Shown in pieces: positions 1-7,975 of a stretch of DNA of 64,000 nucleotides (within the stretch, counting starts at the first letter, position 1; each line of letters begins with the position of its first letter). The position numbers were made by a program, and so were the translations under genes. The notes beneath the pieces are model-generated. The model saw nothing but the letters and a program-made list of their open reading frames with translations, had not been told where the DNA came from and ran no database searches. The stretch comes from Streptomyces sp. JH34 (GTDB lineage Bacteria; Actinomycetota; Actinomycetes; Streptomycetales; Streptomycetaceae). The stretch lies in the NCBI RefSeq assembly GCF_029428875.1, contig NZ_JAJSOO010000001.1, positions 5,208,001 through 5,272,000 of the forward strand. The letters run 5' to 3'.

Positions 1-196
1 AGAGGACGTCCCCTTCGTAGCTGCCGTGCGGATGGACGCCGGAGAGCACCTTCATCAGGGTCGACTTGCCGGCGCCGTTCTCACCGCAGATGGCGTGGAC
101 CTCGCCCTGACGGACGGTCAGTGTGACGTCCGAAAGCGCTTTGACACCGGGAAAGGTCTTGACGATCGAGCGCATTTCCAGGACGGGTCCCGCCAT
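1..196 (-). CDS. Sugar ABC transporter ATP-binding protein (partial, N-terminus only)
   Basis: Only the first 65 codons are inside the window; the gene runs off the left edge. The start is ATG (complement of 194-196). The translation shows an ABC nucleotide-binding domain beginning close to the N-terminus, with the Walker A motif GENGAGKST at about residues 39-47. It lies 33 bp downstream of the ChvE-like binding protein on the same strand, which is the order of chvE-gguA-gguB or mmsA-type monosaccharide importers. By family these proteins carry two ABC domains and energise uptake of a pentose or hexose; that second domain is not visible here. The substrate is inferred only from the neighbours. 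Confidence 0.9.
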   Translation of the reverse strand, partial: MAGPVLEMRSIVKTFPGVKALSDVTLTVRQGEVHAICGENGAGKSTLMKVLSGVHPHGSYEGDVL

Positions 197-229
197 GGTC
201 TTGCCTTCCAATCCTTGAGGGGTGCCCGG

Positions 230-1348
230 TTACTTGAGGTCGTTCTCGGTGTAGTAGCCGTCGTCGATGAGGGCCTGCTTGTAGTTGGCCTTGTCGACGC
301 TGACCGGCTGCAGCAGGTAGGCGGGGACGACCTTGACACCGTTGTCGTAGGACTTGGTGTCGTTGACCTCGGGCTTCTTGTCGTTCAGGGCGGCGTCCAC
401 CATGTTCGAGGCGACCTTCGCCAGCTTGCGCAGGTCCTTGTAGACGGTCTGCGTCTGGTCACCCGCGATGATCGACTTCACGGATGCGAGCTCGGCGTCC
501 TGGCCGGTGACGACCGGCATCGGCTTGGCCTTGGTGCCGTAGCCGTCCGACTTCAGGGCGGAGAGGATGCCGATGGAGATGCCGTCGTACGGGGAGAGCA
601 CGGCGTCGACCTTGGCGCTGCGGTAGCTGGACGTCAGCAGGTCGTCCATGCGCTTCTGCGCGGTGCCGCCGTCCCAGCGCAGGGTGGTTACCTGGTTGAG
701 GGCGGTCTGCTTGGACCGGACGACCAGCTCGCCCTTGTCGATGTGGGGCTTGAGGACGTTCATCGCGCCCTGGAAGAAGTACTTGGTGTTGTTGTCGTCG
801 TTGGAGCCGGCGAACAGCTCGATGCTGAAGGGCCCCTTCTTGCCGTCCGCCAGGCCCAGCTTGTCCACGATGTACGAGCCCTGCAGCTCGCCGACCTTCT
901 CGTTGTCGAACGAGGCGTAGTAGTCGACGTTCTCCGTGCCGAGGATCAGCCGGTCGTAGGAGATCACCGGGATGTCGGCGTCCTTGGCCTGCTGCAGCAC
1001 GTTGTTGAGGGACTTGTTGTCGATCGCGGCGACGATCAGGGCGTCCACGCCCTGGGTGATCATGTTCTCGATCTGCGAGACCTGCTGGTCCGGGTCGTCC
1101 TCGCCGTAGACGAGCTTGGTCTTGTAGCCCTTCGACTTCAGTTCCTTCACGACGTTGGCGCCGTCGGAGATCCAGCGTTCGGAGGACTTGGTCGGCATCG
1201 CGACGCCGATGGTGGCGCCGTCGGCGCCACCCTTCTTCTCCTCGCCGCCGCCTTCGCTGTTCTGGCCGCAGGCGGTCAGAGCGAGGGCGAGGGAGGCGGC
1301 GGAGGCGACGGCGGCGAGTGCGGCTCTGCGGTTGCGCATAGTCATCAT
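230..1348 (-). CDS. chvE: ChvE-like multiple-sugar-binding lipoprotein
   Basis: This 372-residue protein is the solute-binding component of a monosaccharide ABC importer. It has an arginine-rich N-region, a hydrophobic h-region and a lipobox LTAC with Cys27, so it should be a lipoprotein anchored outside the membrane. The mature part is a periplasmic-binding-protein type I fold, with stretches such as VISYDRLILG and VVTGQDAELASVKSI that are characteristic of the ChvE/XylF group. ChvE homologs bind D-galactose, L-arabinose, D-xylose and related sugars. It sits between the U32-like gene and the ABC ATPase in a same-strand operon with a sugar-acid dehydratase and an alcohol dehydrogenase, which suggests uptake coupled to oxidative sugar breakdown. 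Two Met codons follow the start closely, so the exact start is slightly uncertain. Confidence 0.9.
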   Translation of the reverse strand: MMTMRNRRAALAAVASAASLALALTACGQNSEGGGEEKKGGADGATIGVAMPTKSSERWISDGANVVKELKSKGYKTKLVYGEDDPDQQVSQIENMITQGVDALIVAAIDNKSLNNVLQQAKDADIPVISYDRLILGTENVDYYASFDNEKVGELQGSYIVDKLGLADGKKGPFSIELFAGSNDDNNTKYFFQGAMNVLKPHIDKGELVVRSKQTALNQVTTLRWDGGTAQKRMDDLLTSSYRSAKVDAVLSPYDGISIGILSALKSDGYGTKAKPMPVVTGQDAELASVKSIIAGDQTQTVYKDLRKLAKVASNMVDAALNDKKPEVNDTKSYDNGVKVVPAYLLQPVSVDKANYKQALIDDGYYTENDLK

Positions 1349-1469
1349 CCTTGATGTGTGTCAGAGCTCGGTCCGGTTGTGCCGGAACGCTGAGGGCAGA
1401 TCGACCGAGAACAGGTGTGTGGGATTGTGCGCGGCTGTGTCTTCTTTTGGGGAGAGTGTTTCCGGAACG

Positions 1470-2453
1470 TTATGACGAGATCGCGAACCGGTTGAGCGGG
1501 CCCGGGAGCCGGCTGCCGAGCGGGGCCATCCCGCCGTCTGCCCCGTGCCGCGCGAGCAGGTCCAGCGCGAGCCTGCCGCGCCTCACCCGCTCCTTGGCGG
1601 TGGACAGTGCCAGCTCCCTCATGTGCTGGCCGTAGGGGTAGATCCCGGGTGACTTGGCGAGGCCGAACTTCAGGTACAGCGGGGCGCCCCGCCGGATCAG
1701 TTCGGCGACCTCGTACATCCGCACATAGCCGCCGAGGTCGTCCGGCGCCTCGATGTAGAGGTCCATCGGAGCCCTCGACACCCGTCGGATCTCGGTGAAC
1801 TGAGCGAGCGTCAGGTCGGAGGGGATGTTGATCGAGTCGGCGCCGAGCTGCTCGAACACGGCGTACGAGGCGGGGTTCACCGGCCCGATGAGCGCCGACA
1901 CCTTGAAGGTGGTGTCCGCGGGCAGGACGCCCTGCTCGCGCAGCCGGTGCAGGGTCCACAGCACCCCCTCGTCGGCGACGAGCAGGCACTTCACGCCGAG
2001 CTCGGTGGCGCGCAGGGCGTCCTCGACACAGCCGGCCAGGGCGTCGTGGCCACGCGAGCGCAGCCCGGCACCGCCGGAGTCCGTACGGACCGAAGCGCCG
2101 GTGTCCCAGGTGCCGCGCGGCCCCGTGAACAGGCAGAGCTCGATGTCCCGTTCGGCGCAGCCCTCCACCATCTCGGTGATCTCGGCGTCCGTCAGCATCC
2201 AGACGCCGCTGCCCTGACTGACGCGGTGGACCGGGACGTCGAGCCTCGCGGACTCCTTGAGCACGACACCGAGGGCCTCCGGGCCCTCCACGGACGGAAC
2301 CTCGGTGCGCCAGCTCCCGCCGTCGGGGAAGGAGTGCGGCGAGGCGTCCGCCGGGGACAGGGGGGCCGGGCCGAGGCCGAGCGCGGCGAGCGCCGCGCCA
2401 CCGGGACGGCGGGCGCCGGCGGCACCGGGGGAAGAGGCAGGGGCGTCGTTCAC
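1470..2453 (-). CDS. U32-peptidase-like TIM-barrel protein in sugar operon
   Basis: The protein has 327 residues, starts at GTG and is preceded by AAGGACC as ribosome binding site. After a low-complexity Ala/Pro/Gly-rich N-terminus of about 40 residues, the rest reads as a beta/alpha barrel. Features resembling the U32 peptidase/collagenase-like fold are a segment on cross-sectional ordering (LGVKCLLVADEGVLW), a middle part GADSINIPSDLTLAQF, and a C-terminal APDDLGGYVRMYE-containing region. I do not see a recognised catalytic motif, and most U32 proteins are not proven proteases. Its place between a zinc dehydrogenase and a sugar-binding protein suggests a role in sugar metabolism or its control. 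An aldolase-like or isomerase-like activity cannot be excluded. Confidence 0.6.
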   Translation of the reverse strand: MNDAPASSPGAAGARRPGGAALAALGLGPAPLSPADASPHSFPDGGSWRTEVPSVEGPEALGVVLKESARLDVPVHRVSQGSGVWMLTDAEITEMVEGCAERDIELCLFTGPRGTWDTGASVRTDSGGAGLRSRGHDALAGCVEDALRATELGVKCLLVADEGVLWTLHRLREQGVLPADTTFKVSALIGPVNPASYAVFEQLGADSINIPSDLTLAQFTEIRRVSRAPMDLYIEAPDDLGGYVRMYEVAELIRRGAPLYLKFGLAKSPGIYPYGQHMRELALSTAKERVRRGRLALDLLARHGADGGMAPLGSRLPGPLNRFAISS

Positions 2454-2467
2454 GACTGGTCCTTCAC

Positions 2468-2480
2468 GTTCGGTATTTCG
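2468..2480 (-). promoter_or_regulatory. Shared 13-bp motif upstream of the U32-like gene
   Basis: The plus strand reads GTTCGGTATTTCG here. The identical 13 bases occur at 4755-4767 upstream of the dehydratase gene. It lies 15-27 bp before the GTG start at 2453. Shared upstream words in one catabolic operon usually mark the operator of a sugar-responsive regulator; the regulator is not in the window. Confidence 0.5.
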
Positions 2481-2564
2481 GACGAAGTTCGGATCTTTGG
2501 GGGTACGCCGGTACGGAGGCGGTCAGGACGCCGCAGTACCGGCGTACGGATCAGGGCGTGCACC

Positions 2565-3584
2565 TCATGGCCGCAGCAGCACCTTCCCGGTCTCCGGGTC
2601 CCCGGATCCCACCAGCGCCACCGCCTCGGCGAACCGCTCCAGCGGGAACTCGTGGGTGATCAGCGGTGCCGGGTCGAGCAGCCCGGCCGTGAACGCCCGC
2701 ACCGCGTAGGACCAGGCCGCCGAGGGCGCCCCGAAGACGCTGCGCACGGTGAGCTGGCTCAGCGACAGGTGCACCGGGTCGATGCCCACGGCCCCCGGGG
2801 TGAACATCCCGGTCAGCACCACCCGCCCGCCACGACGCGCCAGCAGGCACGCGTCGGCCGCGGTGGACGGCGCGCCGGCGGTCTCCACGACCAGGTCGTA
2901 GCGGCCCCGCACCTCCTCCGCCTCCTCGGGCGTCCGGGCCTCGCTCGCCCCGAAGTCCAGTGCCTGGGCGGCCCGCCCCTCCCTCGGGTCGATCACGGTG
3001 AGTTCCGCGGGCGACACCGCCGCCAGCAACTGCACCGCGAGCAGCCCCAGTGTCCCCGCCCCCAGCACGGCGATGCGCTCGCCGGGCTCGGGCGAACCGG
3101 CCCGCACCGCCGCTGCGACCACCGCGGCCGGCTCCAGCAGGGCCGCCGCCCGCAGATCGGCGTCGTCGGCCAGCGGATGCAGCAGCCGTGCCGGGACCAC
3201 CAGGTGGTCGGCGAACGCGCCGGGCCGTGTGAACCCCGTCTCGTCGTAGCCCGCCGTGCACAGGGAGGTCTCCCCGTACCGGCACCGCTCGCAGCGCCCG
3301 CAGGCCCGGAAGCCCTCGGCGACCGTGCGCCGCCCGGTCAGCGCGGGGTCGACGCCCTCGCCCACCGCGTCGACGGTCCCCGACCACTCGTGACCCGGCA
3401 CCACGGGGTAGCGCACGTAGGCCGGGTCGCGGTGGCCGTCGTACACCTCGCGGTCGCTCATGCAGATCCCGGCCGCGGCGACCCGCACCCTGACCTCGCC
3501 GGGGCCCGGCTGCGGGAGCGGCCCCTCGCTCAGGGTGTGGTTGCCGGGCCGCTCGATGGTCAACGAGCGCGAGAGCGTGGTCAC
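2565..3584 (-). CDS. Zinc-dependent alcohol/polyol dehydrogenase
   Basis: This is a 339-residue medium-chain dehydrogenase (MDR family). Catalytic zinc ligands are visible as Cys41 (GICMSD) and His65-Glu66 (GHEWSG). The structural zinc lobe has four cysteines in the pattern C-x2-C-x2-C-x7-C (about 95, 98, 101 and 109), and the cofactor-binding glycines are in VLGAGTLG. A GTG start at 3584 was chosen over an upstream in-frame start because its GTGA overlaps the stop of the dehydratase gene by four bases, a clear translational coupling. Family members oxidise sugar alcohols, sugars or threonine using NAD(P). In this operon it likely oxidises a sugar or its derivative next to the enolase-superfamily dehydratase. 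The exact substrate cannot be read from the sequence. Confidence 0.9.
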   Translation of the reverse strand: MTTLSRSLTIERPGNHTLSEGPLPQPGPGEVRVRVAAAGICMSDREVYDGHRDPAYVRYPVVPGHEWSGTVDAVGEGVDPALTGRRTVAEGFRACGRCERCRYGETSLCTAGYDETGFTRPGAFADHLVVPARLLHPLADDADLRAAALLEPAAVVAAAVRAGSPEPGERIAVLGAGTLGLLAVQLLAAVSPAELTVIDPREGRAAQALDFGASEARTPEEAEEVRGRYDLVVETAGAPSTAADACLLARRGGRVVLTGMFTPGAVGIDPVHLSLSQLTVRSVFGAPSAAWSYAVRAFTAGLLDPAPLITHEFPLERFAEAVALVGSGDPETGKVLLRP

Positions 3585-4735
3585 TTGGGCTGCCTCTTCT
3601 CCCAGCCGTCCGCCCACAGGTCGAACCGCGCCTGCTGCTGCGGGAACTCCGCCGCCGCGTCCACGTCCAGCTCCACCCCGAGACCGGGCGCGTCGGAGAG
3701 CTCGAAGCAGCCGGTCTCGGGGTCGACGTACGGGGCGCCCTTGACGACCTTCTTGATGTCGGCGTCCGCGAAGTCGTTGAAGTGTTCCAGGATCTTGAAG
3801 TTGGGTGTGCAGCCCGCGACCTGGAGGCTGGCCGCGGTCAGTACCGAGCCGCCCACGTTGTGCGGCGCGATCAGTGTGTAGTGGGTCTCCGCGGTCGCCG
3901 CGAGCTTCCTGGTCTCCAGGATGCCGCCGATGTGGCCGACGTCCGGCTGGATGATGTCGACGGCCTGCGACTCGAAGAGCTCACGGAACTCGATCCGGTC
4001 GTGGATGCGCTCACCCGTCGCGATCGGCAGATCGACCTTCTCGGCGACCTTGCTCAGCGCCTTGAGGTTCTCCGGGGGCACCGGCTCCTCCAGCCAGGCC
4101 GGCCTGAAGGGCGCCATCTCGCGGGCGATCCGCACCGCCGTCGACGGGCTGAACCGCCCGTGCATCTCCAGCATCAGCTCGGTGTCGGGGCCGATGGCGT
4201 CCCGCACGGCCTCGATGAGGGACACGGCGTAGCGCGTCTCCTCCTGGCCCAGCTCGAAGTGTCCCGTGCCGAAGGGGTCGATCTTCAGCGCGCGGTATCC
4301 GCGCTCGACGACTCCCTGAGCCGCCTTGTGGTAGGCCTCCGGGGTGCGCTCGGTGGTGTACCAGCCGTTGGCGTACGCCTTGACCCGGTCCGTGACCTTG
4401 CCGCCCAGCAGCTGCCAGACCGGGACACCGAGCGCCTTGCCCTTGATGTCCCAGCAGGCCATCTCGATGACCGCGATGCCGGACATCACGATCTCCCCGG
4501 CCCGGCCGTAGTCGCCGTACTTCATGCGCTTGACGAGATCCTCGACCGCGAACGGGTCGGAGCCGTTGATGTGGTTGGCCGACGCCTCCCGCAGATAACC
4601 GAGCAGCGCGTCCGTGCGCCCCAGCATCCGGGTCTCGCCGACCCCGGTGAGGCCCTCGTCCGTGTGAACCTGGACGTAGGTGAGGTTGCGCCACGGCGTG
4701 CCGACGACATGCGTACTGATTCCGGTGATGCGCAC
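3581..4735 (-). CDS. Mandelate racemase/muconate lactonizing enzyme family sugar-acid dehydratase
   Basis: The protein has 384 residues, the normal length for the enolase superfamily. Residues visible are K151-x-D153 (KID), a metal-ligand series Glu190 (LEMHGRF), Glu216 (LEEP) and Glu242 (ATGER), Asp265 (QPDVGHIGG), and a general-base His292 in APHNVGG. The His on the seventh strand and the ExH after the third strand match the mandelate racemase subgroup that includes D-galactonate dehydratase. It probably dehydrates an aldonic acid to a 2-keto-3-deoxy sugar acid in the cytoplasm. It is the first gene of the minus-strand sugar operon and overlaps the dehydrogenase by four bases. The motif GTTCGGTATTTCG stands about 20 bp upstream. 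Confidence 0.85.
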   Translation of the reverse strand: MRITGISTHVVGTPWRNLTYVQVHTDEGLTGVGETRMLGRTDALLGYLREASANHINGSDPFAVEDLVKRMKYGDYGRAGEIVMSGIAVIEMACWDIKGKALGVPVWQLLGGKVTDRVKAYANGWYTTERTPEAYHKAAQGVVERGYRALKIDPFGTGHFELGQEETRYAVSLIEAVRDAIGPDTELMLEMHGRFSPSTAVRIAREMAPFRPAWLEEPVPPENLKALSKVAEKVDLPIATGERIHDRIEFRELFESQAVDIIQPDVGHIGGILETRKLAATAETHYTLIAPHNVGGSVLTAASLQVAGCTPNFKILEHFNDFADADIKKVVKGAPYVDPETGCFELSDAPGLGVELDVDAAAEFPQQQARFDLWADGWEKRQPK

Positions 4736-4754
4736 GGATGTTGCCTCTCAACGT

Positions 4755-4767
4755 GTTCGGTATTTCG
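4755..4767 (-). promoter_or_regulatory. Shared 13-bp motif upstream of the sugar operon
   Basis: The plus strand reads GTTCGGTATTTCG, identical to 2468-2480. A further related half, CGTTCGAAAT, follows at about 4773-4782. The motif holds two direct TTCG words 8 bp apart. Its position just before the first gene of the sugar operon makes it a likely operator or promoter element. Confidence 0.5.
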
Positions 4768-4880
4768 TCACTCGTTCGAAATGCTGGCGTGACGTTAATG
4801 ACGGGCCGGGGGACGTGTCAATGGTTCGCGTAAGACCGGCCGCCCCTTCATGTGCCGACCGGTCTGGGTACGCTGACGCC

Positions 4881-5666
4881 ATGAGTGATCTCGGGGCGGG
4901 TTTCGGTTACTTGATCAAGGGCCAGCGCTGGGCCTTCGGGCACGGCCGCTGGTTCGGCTTCGGCCTGCTGCCCGCACTGATCACCCTGGTCGTCTACGCG
5001 GGCGCGCTGACCGGACTCGGCTACGGCGCTGACGACTTCGTCGCCTGGGCCACCCCGTTCGCCGACGACTGGTCCTCCCCGTGGCTGGGCCTCCTGCGCA
5101 ACACCCTGGTCGTCCTGGTCTTCGTGTTCGGGATATTCCTCGCGGTGATCACCTTCACCGCGGTGACCCTGCTGGTGGGCCAGCCGTTCTACGAGTCGCT
5201 CTCCGAGGAGGTCGACCGCGGCGAGGGCGGGGAGGTACCCGAGTCGGGCCTGCCGCTCTGGCGCGAACTCTGGATCTCCGCCCGCGACTCCGTCCGCATC
5301 CTGGTGCGCGTCGCCCTGTACGGGGTCCTGCTCTTCGCCCTCGGCTTCATCCCCGTCGTCGGGCAGACCGTCATCCCCGTCCTCGGCTTCTGCGTCTCCG
5401 GCTACTTCCTCTCCGAGGAGCTCACCGCCGTCGCCCTCCAGCGCCGGGGCATGGTGCTGAAGGACAGGCTCGTGCTGCTGCGCGGCCGCCGCATGATGGT
5501 CCTGGGTTTCGGGGTGCCGCTCGCGCTCGCCTTCGTCGTCCCCTTCGTCGCCGTGTTCCTGATGCCGGGCGCCGTCGCCGGGGCCACGCTGCTCGTCCGC
5601 GAGCTCACGGCGCCGCCCGCGACGGACCCGCAGCCGGCCTCGCCGTACACCCTGCAGAAGGACTGA
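4881..5666 (+). CDS. EI24/CysZ-like integral membrane protein
   Basis: This 261-residue protein has hydrophobic spans near residues 28-48, 75-105, 145-190 and 215-245. It matches the EI24 domain family, whose bacterial member CysZ transports sulfate. The conserved-looking piece GQPFYESLSEEVDR in the middle is typical of actinobacterial EI24 proteins. The ATG at 4881 has no Shine-Dalgarno, but TACGCT (4869-4874) lies exactly six bases upstream, which suggests a leaderless transcript. The C-terminus is a Pro-rich soluble tail. Its transported substrate is unknown, and no sulfur genes are adjacent. It is convergent with the aldose epimerase gene, with only a weak CCCC/GGGG hairpin between them. 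Confidence 0.8.
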   Translation: MSDLGAGFGYLIKGQRWAFGHGRWFGFGLLPALITLVVYAGALTGLGYGADDFVAWATPFADDWSSPWLGLLRNTLVVLVFVFGIFLAVITFTAVTLLVGQPFYESLSEEVDRGEGGEVPESGLPLWRELWISARDSVRILVRVALYGVLLFALGFIPVVGQTVIPVLGFCVSGYFLSEELTAVALQRRGMVLKDRLVLLRGRRMMVLGFGVPLALAFVVPFVAVFLMPGAVAGATLLVRELTAPPATDPQPASPYTLQKD

Positions 5667-5691
5667 GCCCCCCGCGGGCCCCGAGAAGGGG

Positions 5692-6684
5692 TCAGCGCAC
5701 CGAGAACCCGTACACCGTCGTGGAGGCGAACTCCTCGCCCGGCCGCAGCACCGTGCTCGGGAACTCCGGGCGGTTCGGGGAGTCCGGGAAGTGCTGCGTC
5801 TCCAGGGCGATGCCGGCGCACGGCACGAACGGGTCACCGCCGAGGTGGTCCGCGGTGTACAGCTGGAGCCCCGGCTCCGTCGTACGGACCGTGAGCAGCC
5901 GCCCCGACGCCGGGTCGTACAGTTCGGCGACCGGCTCCCCGCCGGTCTCGTCCAGCACGTAGTTGGTGTCGTATCCGGGCCCCACCGGCTTCGGCTCCCG
6001 GAAGTCGAACCGGGTCCCCTCCACCGGCACGAACTCCCCCGTGGGGATCGACTGCTCGTCCCCGGGAGTGATCCGCCCGGCCGCGAGCCGCAGTTCGTGC
6101 CCGAGGGCGCTCCCGCTCTGCGCCCCGGCAAGGTTCCAGTACGTGTGGTTCGTCAGGCTCACCACGGTCGGCGCGTCCGTCGTCGCCCGGTAGGCGATCC
6201 GCAGCGCGCCCACCTCGTCCAGGGTGTACGTCACCGACACCGCCAGCCGCCCCGGGAAGCCCTCCTCGCCGTCCTCGGCGACCAGGGTGAGCCGGACGCC
6301 GTCCGGCACCTCCTCGGCGTCCCACACGCGCTTGTCGAAGCCGCGCTCACCGCCGTGCAGCGTGTTGCCGCGCTCGTTCCGCGTGACCCGGTGGGTACGC
6401 CCGTCCAGGACGAAGGAGCCGCCCCCGATCCGGTTCGCGTACCGGCCGACCACGGCGCCGAAGTAGGGACCCGCGTGCGTCTCGTACCCCTTGACGTCCG
6501 GCAGCCCCAGGGCCACCTCCGCCCGGTCGCCGTCCCTGCCGGGGATCTGGACCGACTGCACCACGGCGCCGTACGTCAGCACCCGCACCAGGGTGCCCTC
6601 GCGCTCCAGGGTCCAGCGCCGGACCGGCGTGCCGTCCGTGACCGTGGAGAAGTCCTCGCTGTGTACCGCCGCACCCGTCTTCAT
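5692..6684 (-). CDS. galM: Aldose 1-epimerase (mutarotase)
   Basis: The protein has 330 residues and interconverts alpha and beta anomers of aldoses in the cytoplasm. Family motifs are GRYANRI, TLHGG, the substrate-binding and catalytic His in SLTNHTYWNL, and a C-terminal GIALETQHFPDSPN with the catalytic Glu. The ATG at 6684 was chosen because the homologous region begins about there; upstream in-frame sequence is non-coding in character. There is no clear Shine-Dalgarno. A TAAAGT sits 8 bp before the start, but the gene also follows the SGNH lipoprotein by only 11 bp, so co-transcription with it is equally possible. The sugar operon at 1-4735 is on the same strand but separated by the EI24 gene. 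Confidence 0.93.
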   Translation of the reverse strand: MKTGAAVHSEDFSTVTDGTPVRRWTLEREGTLVRVLTYGAVVQSVQIPGRDGDRAEVALGLPDVKGYETHAGPYFGAVVGRYANRIGGGSFVLDGRTHRVTRNERGNTLHGGERGFDKRVWDAEEVPDGVRLTLVAEDGEEGFPGRLAVSVTYTLDEVGALRIAYRATTDAPTVVSLTNHTYWNLAGAQSGSALGHELRLAAGRITPGDEQSIPTGEFVPVEGTRFDFREPKPVGPGYDTNYVLDETGGEPVAELYDPASGRLLTVRTTEPGLQLYTADHLGGDPFVPCAGIALETQHFPDSPNRPEFPSTVLRPGEEFASTTVYGFSVR

Positions 6685-6695
6685 GATCAAGAACT

Positions 6696-7610
6696 TTACG
6701 CCGGGGGCCCGGCCGCCGTGACATTGCGGTAAGCGATCTCCGCCAGCCTGGCCTGGCCGTCGCGGCCGGGATGGAACCAGTCCCACTCGCTCAGCTGTTC
6801 ACCGGTGAAGCGGAAGTCGAAGACCGCCCCGCCGTCGTAGCGGCAGCGCTCGTCCCGCGCGCAGACGTCCCGCAGCACCTCGTTGTACGCGACGACCCGC
6901 TCCCGCACCGCGTCGCGTCGTGCGACCGCCGCGGCTCCCATGTCGTCGGCGTCACCCAGCATCGACCGGCAGATCCCCAGCTTCCAGATCTGCTTGCCCA
7001 GCGGGTTCTCCCGCCCGGTCGACCAGAGCCGCTTGAGGTCCGGCACGCTCGACACGTACACCTGCGTCTTCGGGGCCGAGGCGCGCAGCTGCCGCATCGA
7101 GGCCTCGAAGGAGGTGCGGAAGCCGTCCACCGGAGTCATCAGCTCCACCGAGTCCCGGCAGGCGTCGTTCGCGCCGATCATCACCGTGAGCAGCTCGGGC
7201 CGGTCCTTCGCGGCCAGCGCCATCTGCTCGGGCAGCTGCGCCATCCGGGCGCCGGACACGGCGTGGTTCCAGCTGTGCGAGGCCGCCTTCGACGGCCCCA
7301 GGAGACGGACGGCGAGGCTGCGCACCCCCGCGTCGGTCCCGGTCGCCCAGGAGACCTCGGGGCAGTCCGCCAGCACCGAGCAGGCGTCGAAGCCCCGCGT
7401 GATGGAGTCCCCGACGGCCCCGACGGAGGCGGGACTCGCGTCCCACAGCGGCGTGGGCGAGGCGGACGGACTCCCCGCACCCGCGGTGCTCCGCGGCGAT
7501 GTGTCCCCGTCGCCGCCGCAGCCCGTGAGTACGGCGGCACCGGTGAGCACGACCGCCGCCAGAGCGGCCCCGGCGCCCCTGGCGCGGCGTCGTGACGGAC
7601 GCTCAGGCAT
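6696..7610 (-). CDS. SGNH/GDSL-family hydrolase, lipoprotein
   Basis: The protein has 304 residues. The ATG at 7610 is preceded by GGAGAGAGGA and opens a lipoprotein signal with lipobox LTGC (Cys about 30), followed by a Ser/Pro/Ala-rich linker. The hydrolase blocks are visible: GDSITRGFD (block I, nucleophile Ser), the oxyanion GANDAC, and the catalytic Asp-His in DWFHPGRDGQ. Extra cysteines (DACSVLADC, LGICRSML, CARDERC) probably form disulfides, as expected for an extracytoplasmic enzyme. Family members are esterases or lipases of broad specificity. The substrate is unknown. It is followed on the same strand by galM. Confidence 0.85.
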   Translation of the reverse strand: MPERPSRRRARGAGAALAAVVLTGAAVLTGCGGDGDTSPRSTAGAGSPSASPTPLWDASPASVGAVGDSITRGFDACSVLADCPEVSWATGTDAGVRSLAVRLLGPSKAASHSWNHAVSGARMAQLPEQMALAAKDRPELLTVMIGANDACRDSVELMTPVDGFRTSFEASMRQLRASAPKTQVYVSSVPDLKRLWSTGRENPLGKQIWKLGICRSMLGDADDMGAAAVARRDAVRERVVAYNEVLRDVCARDERCRYDGGAVFDFRFTGEQLSEWDWFHPGRDGQARLAEIAYRNVTAAGPPA

Positions 7611-7870
7611 CCCTGTCCTCTCTCCAGCCACACGGGTGAATCTGCCCCTGGCACATCCACACAGCCCCAGGTGGCGGCCCTCGCGCCCTCGCGGGTGAAT
7701 GCTCGGAGAATCATGGGCCCGGGACCGACGGTACGTCACACAGGCGGCCCCGGGGCACGGTAGCTTTTCCCCGTCGAACCAGTGGCGCCCCATCGGCCCG
7801 CACGGGAAGCAGCGAGTCCGGTAAGTTAACTCACGTCACATACTGTCCCTTTTCAGGAGATTCACTCCCG

Positions 7871-7975
7871 ATGCTGTTTACTGATGACAACCTCGGGATC
7901 CGGCCGGGAAGAGGCGGTACGGGCGCGAGGCCGCTAGGAATGGCGAACTTCGTCCCACACTGGAGGTCCCGGTGA
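7871..7975 (+). CDS. Possible 34-residue upstream ORF coupled to DUF3145
   Basis: An ATG at 7871, preceded by AGGAGA at 7855-7860, opens a frame that ends in a TGA whose first bases overlap the GTG start of the DUF3145 gene (GTGA at 7972-7975). The encoded peptide starts MLFTDDNLG and is Arg/Gly-rich. The third codon positions are not strongly GC-rich, unlike the neighbouring genes, so this may be a translated leader or chance. The rest of 7611-7870 holds no gene. A TACTGT at 7841-7846 is a possible -10 element. Confidence 0.3.
   Translation: MLFTDDNLGIRPGRGGTGARPLGMANFVPHWRSR

Noticed and set aside
26..1354. Plus-strand open frame of 442 codons
   Set aside because: It mirrors the ChvE-like gene on the minus strand, which has a signal peptide and family motifs.
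5679..5691. CCCC-GAGAA-GGGG hairpin between the EI24 and galM genes
   Set aside because: The stem has only four pairs, too weak to call a terminator.
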